Notes under the pieces: model-generated | What the model saw: the letters and a program-made list of their open reading frames with translations, nothing else | Told to the model about the DNA's origin: nothing | Databases searched by the model: none | Assembly (NCBI GenBank): GCA_026196775.1 | Contig: JAPHUD010000023.1 | Coordinates: 62,001 to 126,000, forward strand | Direction of reading: 5' to 3' | DNA: 64,000 nt | DNA from: Flavobacteriales bacterium | Lineage (GTDB): Bacteria; Bacteroidota; Bacteroidia; Flavobacteriales_E; Vicingaceae | Program-made: the position numbers and the translations under genes | Part shown: in pieces, positions 17,858 to 26,075 of the stretch | Position numbering within the stretch: the first letter of the stretch is position 1 | Layout of the letters: every line of letters starts with the position of its first letter

Positions 17858-17893
17858 TTGATAATATTTTTATCGTACAACAATAATTATCAA
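17858..17893. promoter_or_regulatory. Dyad in the proS / secreted-protein divergent region
   Basis: TTGATAAT (17858-17865) and ATTATCAA (17886-17893) are perfect 8-bp inverted arms 20 bp apart. With flanking CC and GG the match extends across a 1-nt bulge. Location between divergent genes suggests a binding site, but nothing else supports this. Confidence 0.3.
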
Positions 17894-17935
17894 AGGAGTT
17901 CCGTATGACTGATTTTATGTAATAAATATCTACAT

Positions 17936-18292
17936 ATGAAAACGACTCATCTTTTAATCCTTTTACTAAGTATCTTTTTAATTTCTACCTCTGCCTTTGC
18001 TCAGGATGATTTTTATAGTGAAAAGCAAAGTAAAAAAACAGTTTCTCAAGCCAATGATTCAGATACGTTAGAGGTATCAATTTTTGATGAAGAAAATTAT
18101 ATGTCTGAAGAAGATTACTATGAGACATACTATAATGATGAATACAATAGTGGTGAAGTACATAGTTCTGAAAATGAAATGGTAATAGAAGAAGAGCAAC
18201 GTAAAGCAAGAAACAGAAGAGTAGCGGGAGAAATTGTTGGAGAAATTATTTACAATGTTGTTTTTAGTATAGCTGTAATATTAACATGGTAG
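17936..18292 (+). CDS. Small secreted acidic protein, possible C-terminal membrane span
   Basis: 118 residues; family not recognised. A clear signal peptide (KTTHLLILLLSIFLISTSAFA) is followed by a mature start QDDFYSEKQSKK, a highly acidic Asp/Glu/Tyr/Ser stretch, and a hydrophobic end IIYNVVFSIAVILTW that may insert in a membrane. The mature N-terminus resembles that of the next gene (QDDFYPSSKKKSKK), so the two look like a diverged adjacent pair. Confidence 0.65.
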   Translation: MKTTHLLILLLSIFLISTSAFAQDDFYSEKQSKKTVSQANDSDTLEVSIFDEENYMSEEDYYETYYNDEYNSGEVHSSENEMVIEEEQRKARNRRVAGEIVGEIIYNVVFSIAVILTW

Positions 18293-18384
18293 AATTGATT
18301 ATTGGCACAGAGTTTGCTTTTTCGTAGGTGTTAACATTTCATTAACATTTTTTGAAAAAGTAAAGAATATTAAAATATATAGAT

Positions 18385-19737
18385 ATGAAAGCATTTAGAA
18401 CCATAGCCTTAATAACATTAGCCACTTTTTTAGGAGCAAATGTTTATGCACAAGATGATTTTTATCCTTCATCAAAGAAAAAATCTAAAAAAAGTGATGA
18501 AGCTAATTATCTTGAGCAAGAGCAAGAAGAAATAAATGATGCAGATTATTCAACTGCTACAGATTATTATTATGACCAAAGAGAAAGAGAAGCTCAAGAA
18601 GAATATAATCGTCAACTTGGAATTACTGATTCTACCACTTATTATGAAGATGAGAATGGTAATGTAAGAATTACCAATAATTATTATAATGGTGATAATT
18701 ATGATTTCGACAATGAATATTATGATTATGAATATACCTCAAGAATTAGACGATTCCACAGACCAGCAGGAAGGTATGGCTATTATGATGATTATTACAC
18801 TAATTATTACTATTATAATTACGATCCGTATTTTTATGGAACGAGTATTTATGTGAGTTATGGATGGTGGTACCCAAGTCCGTGGAGATGGAATGTAGGT
18901 TGGGGCTGGGGAGGCGGTTACTATGGTGGCGGCTGGAACTATGGCTGGGGCATGGGCTGGGGTAGTCCATGGCACTGGGGTTACGGTGGTGGCTGGGGAT
19001 GGTATGGTTCTTCATATTGGTCTGGTTATAATCACGGTTACATGAATGGTTATCATGATGGATTATATGCTTCTGGAAACTACTATAACAGTTATGATAG
19101 AAATAGCCATTATTATGGGAAAAGAGGAAATACAGGAGGTTCTAATGGTTACGGAGGAACAAGAGCTACTACTGTAAATTCAGGTGGAAAATCACTAAGT
19201 TTTGGAGAGAAATATGAACAAGCGGTTAAAAGTAATCCGGATTTGAATACAGTTCCCAAAAGTGGTATAAGCAGTTCTCCAAAGAACAATGCGAACACTC
19301 CTACTAAAGGGAATGTAACCACTCCAGTGAAGCAAAATACTTATGGAACAGCTCCAAAAACTAATCCTACACCTGCGGGGACTAATCCGAAGCCTTATAC
19401 ACCACCAACTAAGACACAAGGAGGTAATAATCCTAAACCATATATGGCTCCTACAAAACCATATACACCTAAAACAAACCCTTATACTCCTCCTACGAGA
19501 AATAATGTGCCTAAGACTAATCCGAAGCCAAATTATACGCCACAACCTAAAAATAATACGAGACCGAGTTATACTAAGCCTTCGTCTAAGCAGAATTATA
19601 ATCCACCAAAGTCTAATTCTAGACCTAGTTATTCACCTCCTTCAAGAAGTGGTGGAAGTTATAACAAAGGAGGAGGAAGTAGTGGTGGTTCTAGAAGTGG
19701 AGGTTCTTATGGAGGAAGTAGAAAGTCGCCTCGTTAA
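18385..19737 (+). CDS. Secreted Tyr/Gly/Trp-rich protein with Pro/Thr/Asn repeat tail
   Basis: 450 residues; no known family recognised. Signal peptide (to about residue 22, ANVYA-QDDFY) followed by a Lys/Ser-rich start, an acidic Tyr-rich region, a central block dominated by Gly, Trp and Tyr (about 150-230, for example GWGWGGGYYGGGWNYGWG), then a Pro/Lys/Thr/Asn-rich tail with imperfect short repeats (PKTNPKPNYTPQPK type) and a Gly/Ser/Arg end. Composition suggests an extended cell-surface or matrix protein. Base composition in 18880-19030 is unusually G-rich on this strand because of the Gly/Trp codons. Confidence 0.7.
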   Translation: MKAFRTIALITLATFLGANVYAQDDFYPSSKKKSKKSDEANYLEQEQEEINDADYSTATDYYYDQREREAQEEYNRQLGITDSTTYYEDENGNVRITNNYYNGDNYDFDNEYYDYEYTSRIRRFHRPAGRYGYYDDYYTNYYYYNYDPYFYGTSIYVSYGWWYPSPWRWNVGWGWGGGYYGGGWNYGWGMGWGSPWHWGYGGGWGWYGSSYWSGYNHGYMNGYHDGLYASGNYYNSYDRNSHYYGKRGNTGGSNGYGGTRATTVNSGGKSLSFGEKYEQAVKSNPDLNTVPKSGISSSPKNNANTPTKGNVTTPVKQNTYGTAPKTNPTPAGTNPKPYTPPTKTQGGNNPKPYMAPTKPYTPKTNPYTPPTRNNVPKTNPKPNYTPQPKNNTRPSYTKPSSKQNYNPPKSNSRPSYSPPSRSGGSYNKGGGSSGGSRSGGSYGGSRKSPR

Positions 19738-19769
19738 TTAAGTCGTTAATTGAATTTAAATAAAAAATT

Positions 19770-21257
19770 ATGTTAGTATCTAAATATAAATTAGTTCAGA
19801 TAGCATTAGTTGGAGGGTTGTTCTTTGGGTTTGCTACTAATGGTAAAGCTCAAAATGAATTTGACGTACTACGTTATTCTAATATAGAACATTATGGAGA
19901 TGCACGATTTAATGCAATGGGAGGTTCTTTTGGAGCTTTAGGAGCAAACATGTCTTCGTTAAGTATAAATCCAGGAGGGTTAGGGGTTTTTAAAAGTTCT
20001 GATTTTTCTTTTACTCCTTCATTTCATTATAATTATTCAGAAAGTGTAGCTGATAACACTTTGGGAACAGACGGAAAACTAAACTTCCATTTTAGCAACA
20101 TTGGTATCGTTGGTACTTTTGAAGCTAGCAATGGCTGGAGGTCTTTTAATATGAGTGTTGGATATAACAGATTGGCAAATTACAATAGAAGTGTAACCAT
20201 TAACAGTACTACAGATAGTTCGTTTTTATCAACTTATACAGATGAATTAAATAGCTTTGATTTCTCTCAAGGTGGAGATATTGCAGAAATGTTTCCTTTT
20301 ACCGCCAACTTAGGGTATCAAACATACTTGGTAAACCCAATGGCAGCTGATTCAACTAAGTTTGATCATGTTTTTAAAGATTCTAAAAATATAAAACAAC
20401 AAACTAATATAGAAACCAAAGGTGGTTCGGGAGAGACTTATTTTGCAATGGGAGGGAATTATGGTGATAAACTATTTATTGGTGGGTTAATAGGCATACC
20501 TTCTGTACGATATGAATACAATAGGTTTTACAGAGAAACTTCTGAGGAAGGAGATACCTTAACAGAGTTCTCAGCTTTTTCGGTAAATGAAAACATTAAA
20601 ACATCCGGAGCAGGGGTTAATTTTAAATTAGGTATGATTTATAGTTTTTCAGATTGGTTTAGGTTTGGTATTGCTTTTCATACACCAACAGTTTATGGTT
20701 TGTCTGATAGTTGGGAAACAACTGTGGTTTCAGAAAATAAAAATGGAGAAAAACTTACAGAAAAATCTCCTTACGGTACTTTTGATTATATCGTAACGAC
20801 TCCTTATCGTTTTATTACAAGTGGTGCATTTGTTTTCAGTCGGTATGGAGTGTTAAATGTAGATTATGAATATGTAGATTATTCTACAGCAAGAATAAAA
20901 CAAGATAACTCTTTTGGAGTTGGAGCAGATTTCTCTCTGGAAAACCAAGCTATTAGAAGTAATTTTGAAAGTACACATAACATTAGAGTTGGTACAGAAT
21001 GGAGGTTAGATCCATTTAGATTTAGAGCTGGATATCGCTTTCAGGGAAATCCTATAGATAGTAAGTTTAATGCAGATTACGGTTCTAATTTATATTCTGC
21101 GGGTATTGGGATTAAACAAGACGAATATTATTTTGATGTGGCATATGCTATGAGAAAATATAATTCGGTAACTTCAATTATTGCACAACATGGTGATTAT
21201 GCCATAGTAGATTTGACTGACCATTATCTTTCGTTTACGTTAGGATTTAGGTTTTAA
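19770..21257 (+). CDS. OmpP1/FadL-family outer-membrane transport protein
   Basis: 495 residues. A signal peptide ends near AQNEFDVLRYS, followed by the family's N-terminal hatch-like segment GDARFNAMGGSFGALGANMSSLSINPGGLG and a long beta-barrel ending in the aromatic terminus FTLGFRF. FadL-type channels import hydrophobic molecules such as fatty acids or aromatics by lateral diffusion; the substrate here is unknown. It is 32 bp after the Gly/Trp-rich gene and is followed by a terminator, so the two may be cotranscribed. Confidence 0.85.
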   Translation: MLVSKYKLVQIALVGGLFFGFATNGKAQNEFDVLRYSNIEHYGDARFNAMGGSFGALGANMSSLSINPGGLGVFKSSDFSFTPSFHYNYSESVADNTLGTDGKLNFHFSNIGIVGTFEASNGWRSFNMSVGYNRLANYNRSVTINSTTDSSFLSTYTDELNSFDFSQGGDIAEMFPFTANLGYQTYLVNPMAADSTKFDHVFKDSKNIKQQTNIETKGGSGETYFAMGGNYGDKLFIGGLIGIPSVRYEYNRFYRETSEEGDTLTEFSAFSVNENIKTSGAGVNFKLGMIYSFSDWFRFGIAFHTPTVYGLSDSWETTVVSENKNGEKLTEKSPYGTFDYIVTTPYRFITSGAFVFSRYGVLNVDYEYVDYSTARIKQDNSFGVGADFSLENQAIRSNFESTHNIRVGTEWRLDPFRFRAGYRFQGNPIDSKFNADYGSNLYSAGIGIKQDEYYFDVAYAMRKYNSVTSIIAQHGDYAIVDLTDHYLSFTLGFRF

Positions 21258-21275
21258 ACAATTTTATTAATCATT

Positions 21276-21313
21276 AAAAAAGCTCTAAGTATTTTAATAC
21301 TTGGAGCTTTTTG
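21276..21313 (+). terminator. Rho-independent terminator after the FadL-like gene
   Basis: AAAAAGCTC-T-AAGTATT and AATACTT-G-GAGCTTTTT form a near-perfect stem followed on the plus strand by TTTTTGTTTTT. Confidence 0.85.
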
Positions 21314-21402
21314 TTTTTATGAAGTTGAAAAGTGGTTAATAAATCATCTGTTTAGAATGATTTTATTAGTAGGAAATAATGAAGTCGTATTGCTACTTTT
21401 CT

Positions 21403-21410
21403 TACATTTG
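21403..21410 (+). promoter_or_regulatory. Putative -7 box (TACATTTG) of gcvP
   Basis: TACATTTG lies 36 nt upstream of the gcvP ATG and matches TAnnTTTG. No clear TTG at 19-20 bp upstream. No glycine-riboswitch-like structure is apparent in the short leader. Confidence 0.4.
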
Positions 21411-21446
21411 CATGCCTTTTTTATTCACTTAATTTATTAACTATTT

Positions 21447-24308
21447 ATGGCAGCAAATAAATTTTCAGACAGACATATCGGTCCTCGTGAGGAAGATAAA
21501 AAATCAATGTTGTCTTCAATTGGACTCAACTCAATAGAAGAATTAATCAGTCAAACTATCCCTGCAAAAATCAGGTTGAAAAAAGAGTTGGAGTTAGATG
21601 CTCCTCTTACAGAGTTTGAATACCTTAATCACATTACTGAGTTAGGTGAAAAAAATAAAGTATATCAATCTTACATTGGATTAGGTTATCATAGTACAAT
21701 TACCCCATCAGTAATAAAAAGAAATATCTTCGAAAATCCAGGATGGTACACTGCCTACACACCTTATCAGGCAGAGATATCTCAAGGAAGATTAGAAGCG
21801 TTGTTGAACTATCAAACAGCAGTAATAGATTTAACGGGAATGGAGTTGGCAAATGCCTCTTTATTAGATGAAGGAACTGCAGCTGCAGAAGCAATGATTT
21901 TAGCCTATAATAGCCGAAGCAAATCCTTGAAGCAAAGTGATGCGAACCAGTTTTTTGTTTCAGCAGATTGTTTGCCGCAAACCATAGATATTTTAAAAAC
22001 AAGATCAACTCCATTAGGTATTGAACTAACTATTGGAGATGAAAACTCATTTGAATTTAATGATAAAGTTTTTGGCTGTATTTTACAATATCCAACTGTT
22101 AAGGGTCAGATATATGATTATAAGAATTTCACTGCTAAAGCTCATGCAAACGAAAGCATGGTAGTGGTTGCCGCAGATTTATTAAGTTTATCATTGTTAA
22201 CACCTCCGGGAGAATGGGGGGCAGATGTTGTTGTTGGAAGTTCTCAACGCTTTGGAGTGCCAATGGGGTATGGAGGACCACATGCTGCATTTTTTGCTAC
22301 TAAAGAAGCTTTTAAAAGAGCAATTCCGGGTAGAATTATTGGTGTTTCTGTTGATGCACAAGGCAACAGAGCATTAAGAATGGCATTACAAACCAGAGAA
22401 CAACATATTAAAAGAGATAAAGCTACTTCTAACATTTGTACAGCACAAGTATTGCTTTCTGTAATGGCAGGAATGTATGCTGTTTATCATGGTGCAGAAG
22501 GCATCAAGAATATAGCAACAACCATAAATAAATTAACAGCTCAATTAGCTGCCGGAATTGATGGCTTAGGTTTAAAAAGAGTTAATCATACTTTTTTTGA
22601 TACCTTGACTTATGAAGTTAGCAATGAACAAAAAGTTGTTATCAATAAAATTGCGTTGGAAAATAAAATCAACCTTAATTTTTATGCTGAAGGCTATGTT
22701 TCTATGAGTGTTGGAGAAACAGAAAATGAAGCTACTATAAAAGCGTTAATAGCTGTTTTTGAAAAAGCATTAGGAAAACAGGCTGGAAGTAATTCAGGTG
22801 TGCAAGGAATACCAGCCGATTTAGTAAGAACATCTGCTTACTTAACGCACGAAATTTTCAATAAATATCGTTCTGAGTCAGATATGATGAGGTACATTAA
22901 AAGATTGGAAAATAAAGATTTGTCATTAACTCATTCTATGATTTCTTTGGGCTCTTGTACCATGAAATTAAATGCAGCATCAGAGTTAATTCCTTTAGGC
23001 TGGTCAGATTGGGCAAATATTCACCCATTTGTGCCATTAGATCAAGCTCAGGGTTATCAAGAGATGTTGAAAAAATTAGAAGATGATTTAGCTGAGATTA
23101 CAGGTTTCGATGCAGTTTCTTTGCAGCCAAACTCAGGAGCTCAAGGTGAATATGCAGGTTTAATGGTTATTAGAGCTTATCACGAAAGTAGGGGAGATAC
23201 GCATAGAAATATTGCATTAATTCCTTCATCAGCTCATGGAACTAATCCGGCAAGTGCTGTAATGGCAGGAATGAAAGTAATTGTAACCAAATGTGATGAT
23301 AACGGAAATATTGATGTAGCAGATTTAAAAGCTAAAGCTGAAGAACATGCTGACAACCTATCTTGTATTATGGTTACTTATCCATCTACACATGGTGTTT
23401 ATGAAGAAAGTATCATGGAGATTACTGAAATTGTACATCAAAATGGTGGACAAGTTTATATGGATGGTGCTAATATGAATGCACAAGTGGCACTTACAAA
23501 CCCTGCTAATATTGGAGCAGATGTTTGTCATTTAAATTTACATAAAACCTTTGCTATCCCTCATGGTGGTGGTGGTCCTGGAGTTGGTCCTATTGGAGTA
23601 GCTAAACATTTAACGCCATTTTTACCATCTAATGTAATTGTAAAAACCGGTGGTGATAAAGCTATAACAGCTATTTCTGCGGCTCCTTGGGGAAGTGCTT
23701 ATGTTTGCTTAATTTCTTATGGATATATTAAGATGTTAGGAACAGCAGGCTTAAAACTTTCTACAGAAGCTGCTATTTTAAATGCTAACTACTTAAAATC
23801 AAAATTAGAGCAGCATTACAAAATATTATATACTAATGATAAAGGTAGAGTGGCTCATGAAATGATTTTAGAATGTAGAGATTTTAAAGCTGCATCGGGT
23901 GTTGAGGTAAGTGATATTGCTAAACGTTTAATGGATTATGGTTTTCATGCTCCGACAGTTTCTTTCCCTGTTGCAGGAACATTAATGGTAGAACCTACAG
24001 AAAGCGAAAGTAAAGAAGAGCTGGATAGATTTGTTGAAACCATGATAGCTATTAAAGAAGAAGTAAACGATATTATTGAAGGCAAAGCCGATAAAACCAA
24101 TAATGTGTTGAAAAACGCTCCGCATACTTCTAAAGTTTTGTTAGCTGATAATTGGGATAAACCTTACTCAAGACAACAAGCTGCATTTCCATTAAAATGG
24201 GTAGAAGATGCTAAATATTGGACAACTGTTGGTAGAGTAGATGATGCTTATGGCGACAGAAACTTGGTTTGCAGTTGTAACCCAATTGAAGATTACGCTG
24301 AAATCTAA
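21447..24308 (+). CDS. gcvP: Glycine dehydrogenase (decarboxylating), P protein
   Basis: 953 residues, the fused (alpha+beta) form. It decarboxylates glycine and passes the aminomethyl group to the lipoyl H protein of the glycine cleavage system. The N-terminal half begins with FSDRHIGPREEDKKSML; the PLP lysine lies in HLNLHKTFAIPHGGGGPG in the C-terminal half, and the glycine-rich GGGGPGVGPIGV is intact. The end (DRNLVCSCNPIEDYAE) is typical of the family. GcvT and GcvH are not in the window. It is followed directly by a strong terminator. Confidence 0.97.
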   Translation: MAANKFSDRHIGPREEDKKSMLSSIGLNSIEELISQTIPAKIRLKKELELDAPLTEFEYLNHITELGEKNKVYQSYIGLGYHSTITPSVIKRNIFENPGWYTAYTPYQAEISQGRLEALLNYQTAVIDLTGMELANASLLDEGTAAAEAMILAYNSRSKSLKQSDANQFFVSADCLPQTIDILKTRSTPLGIELTIGDENSFEFNDKVFGCILQYPTVKGQIYDYKNFTAKAHANESMVVVAADLLSLSLLTPPGEWGADVVVGSSQRFGVPMGYGGPHAAFFATKEAFKRAIPGRIIGVSVDAQGNRALRMALQTREQHIKRDKATSNICTAQVLLSVMAGMYAVYHGAEGIKNIATTINKLTAQLAAGIDGLGLKRVNHTFFDTLTYEVSNEQKVVINKIALENKINLNFYAEGYVSMSVGETENEATIKALIAVFEKALGKQAGSNSGVQGIPADLVRTSAYLTHEIFNKYRSESDMMRYIKRLENKDLSLTHSMISLGSCTMKLNAASELIPLGWSDWANIHPFVPLDQAQGYQEMLKKLEDDLAEITGFDAVSLQPNSGAQGEYAGLMVIRAYHESRGDTHRNIALIPSSAHGTNPASAVMAGMKVIVTKCDDNGNIDVADLKAKAEEHADNLSCIMVTYPSTHGVYEESIMEITEIVHQNGGQVYMDGANMNAQVALTNPANIGADVCHLNLHKTFAIPHGGGGPGVGPIGVAKHLTPFLPSNVIVKTGGDKAITAISAAPWGSAYVCLISYGYIKMLGTAGLKLSTEAAILNANYLKSKLEQHYKILYTNDKGRVAHEMILECRDFKAASGVEVSDIAKRLMDYGFHAPTVSFPVAGTLMVEPTESESKEELDRFVETMIAIKEEVNDIIEGKADKTNNVLKNAPHTSKVLLADNWDKPYSRQQAAFPLKWVEDAKYWTTVGRVDDAYGDRNLVCSCNPIEDYAEI

Positions 24309-24329
24309 ATCCCAAAAATAGAACAAAAT

Positions 24330-24366
24330 AAAAAGCCCTGAAGTTTTAACTTTCAGGGCTTTTTTG
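24330..24366 (+). terminator. Rho-independent terminator after gcvP
   Basis: AAAAGCCCTGAAGTT and its complement AACTTTCAGGGCTTTT (one bulge) followed by a T run on the plus strand. An A run precedes it, so it may also end the convergent minus-strand block. Confidence 0.85.
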
Positions 24367-24419
24367 TTAGTAAACTACTTGCTTGGCTTTGCCGAGTGAG
24401 CGATTTCAATTTTACTAAT

Positions 24420-24863
24420 TCAACCATGTTTTTTCCAGTAACTTTTTCCGTAACTGCAAAACAATTCTTCATTGGCTTTAATGTTTCTAGTTGCCTGGAT
24501 GCATACCTTGTCATTATCATCTAAAGTAATTTTTGCATTATTTTTAAAGTTTGAATTGGCAAAACCGCTGGCATCGTTGGCATATTTAGCAAAGCATGTT
24601 ACATTCATGGAGTCCATGATGCTTCCATTCAGTAAATTAATGAAGTACTTATCATTTCCTTCTGATGCTCGCTTTTCAGCTTGTATATCGGTTAATAACT
24701 CTCCTTTGAAAACAGCTATGGTTTCATCTTTATAAATAGCTATTGCAGTAAATAATCCATTACCGGCATTAGGCAGTTGAGATAATTTTGTGTATAAATA
24801 ATCTGCTTCAAGAGCTTCAATGGTATTGCAGTTTGGAGTTTTCAAGGTTGGTGGTTTTTTCAT
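24420..24863 (-). CDS. SET-domain protein (putative protein lysine methyltransferase)
   Basis: 147 residues forming little more than a SET fold. Seen: the N-terminal GNGLFT (about 35-40), the SAM/lysine-channel region KYANDASGFANSNFKNNAKI (about 95-114) in place of the usual NHS..PN, and the C-terminal EELFCSYGKSYW (about 132-143) with the active-site tyrosine. SET enzymes transfer methyl groups from SAM to protein lysines. There is no post-SET cysteine cluster. It is the last gene of the minus-strand signalling block, 86 bp after the binding lipoprotein, across a repeat-filled gap. Targets unknown. Confidence 0.8.
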   Translation of the reverse strand: MKKPPTLKTPNCNTIEALEADYLYTKLSQLPNAGNGLFTAIAIYKDETIAVFKGELLTDIQAEKRASEGNDKYFINLLNGSIMDSMNVTCFAKYANDASGFANSNFKNNAKITLDDNDKVCIQATRNIKANEELFCSYGKSYWKKHG

Positions 24864-24897
24864 TTGGTTTCTATTTTTTCTTAAAGGCTACAAAATC

Positions 24898-24966
24898 TCT
24901 CGCAAAGACGCAAGGACGCAATTTTTTTCTAATTTAAAATCTCCGATTTCTAATTTTCTAATCTCT
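24898..24966. repeat. Octamer and heptamer repeats in the gap before the SET gene
   Basis: Three CGCAA-containing units (CGCAAAGA, CGCAAGGA, CGCAA; about 24901-24921) are followed by heptads AATTTAA, AATCTCC, GATTTCT, AATTTTCT, AATCTCT (24931-24966). The array reaches into the upstream gene: its stop codon and last residues (RLEN) are encoded within repeat units. Confidence 0.6.
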
Positions 24967-26071
24967 TATAATAATAAAGCTGATGTTCAATTTTTGTTGG
25001 ATGAAAAATAGTTATTAAATCTTTTAAAATAATATGAGGATTTACTACTCCCGATTCCCAATAATCGTTGCCCATAGCAGCATTTACTTTTAGGTTGTTG
25101 TTATAAACTTGTTGGTTTTTAACAGCTGCAAAATTGGCTAACACAGCATCCTGAGCAATAATTTCTGCTAAACTGTTAAACGCATTTACATTGAGCCAAA
25201 AATCTGCATCTAAGGCTTCATCAATAATAATTTCTTTGCTTTTTACGATGCTTCTTTCTTCATCATTATCGCTCCAAATATAATTTGCTCCGGCATCTTT
25301 TAAAAACTGAGCTTGAAAAGAAGCTCCTCCTGGAACATGCCAAGCACCATTCCAAGGCATTCCTGTAAAAACAGTTGGTTGGTCTTTTAAATCTACCACC
25401 GTTTTTTTTACGCTTAAGTATTCTGTTTCTATATGTTTAAAAATAGAATCGGCTAGTTGTTCCTTATTATAAAAAGCAGCTGCAAATTTTATCCATTCTG
25501 CCATGCCTAAAGGGTGTAGCTCCATATATTCTGCATTTAGAACAGTTGTTAAACCTAATGAAGCAAATTTATTGAGTTTGGCAGTTGAAGATTGATCTAT
25601 GCCATATGCCATAACTATATCAGGAGCAATATTCACTAATATTTCGTAGTTAAATACCTCGTGCTGACCAACTTCTTGGATGATGTTCGCTTTAATTTTT
25701 TCTTTAATAGCTTCGCTGCTAACATAATTGCAGCCCGCAATTCCCTTAATAGAGTTAACTTCATTTAGTTTTTCAATAAAAGCTAAATGTGTTAGACTTA
25801 AACAAACAATAGATTTTATGGGTGTTTTAATGAAAATTCCTTCAATATTTTCCGGTTTTTCATTATCATACAACACATAGTTTATGGATTTGTTTTCTCC
25901 TTTCCATGGTTGGAGGACTTTAACTATTTTATAATTTTCATGATACTCAATATTAAATCCTTTTGCATAACGAATATGTTCTGATGTATTTTCAGAAGTA
26001 GATGCTTCTTTTTTTGTCTCTCTACAAGAAAATAAGGTTATTAATGAGAAGAAAATTAAAAGATATCGCAT
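24950..26071 (-). CDS. Periplasmic binding lipoprotein (helical-backbone metal/cobalamin receptor type)
   Basis: 373 residues. A lipoprotein signal (LLIFFSLITLFSCRETKK, lipidated Cys at about 16) precedes a TroA/BtuF-like two-lobe domain: SIVCLSLTHLAFIEKL, IAPDIVMAYGID, and a late VNPHIILKDLITIF. Such proteins bind iron complexes, cobalamin or haem for an ABC importer. No permease or ATPase gene is near. It sits 4 bp after a kinase gene, so it may act as a sensory binding protein, which is inference. Confidence 0.8.
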   Translation of the reverse strand: MRYLLIFFSLITLFSCRETKKEASTSENTSEHIRYAKGFNIEYHENYKIVKVLQPWKGENKSINYVLYDNEKPENIEGIFIKTPIKSIVCLSLTHLAFIEKLNEVNSIKGIAGCNYVSSEAIKEKIKANIIQEVGQHEVFNYEILVNIAPDIVMAYGIDQSSTAKLNKFASLGLTTVLNAEYMELHPLGMAEWIKFAAAFYNKEQLADSIFKHIETEYLSVKKTVVDLKDQPTVFTGMPWNGAWHVPGGASFQAQFLKDAGANYIWSDNDEERSIVKSKEIIIDEALDADFWLNVNAFNSLAEIIAQDAVLANFAAVKNQQVYNNNLKVNAAMGNDYWESGVVNPHIILKDLITIFHPTKIEHQLYYYKRLEN

Positions 26072-26075
26072 TGAA

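Noticed and set aside
18739-19545. Several ORFs antisense or out of frame with the Gly/Trp/Tyr-rich gene
   Set aside because: Biased codon content of the low-complexity gene keeps other frames open; translations are low-complexity shadows.
21258-21446. Glycine riboswitch before gcvP
   Set aside because: After the upstream terminator only about 130 bp remain, and the predicted transcript leader is about 30 nt; no tandem aptamer-like helices are visible.
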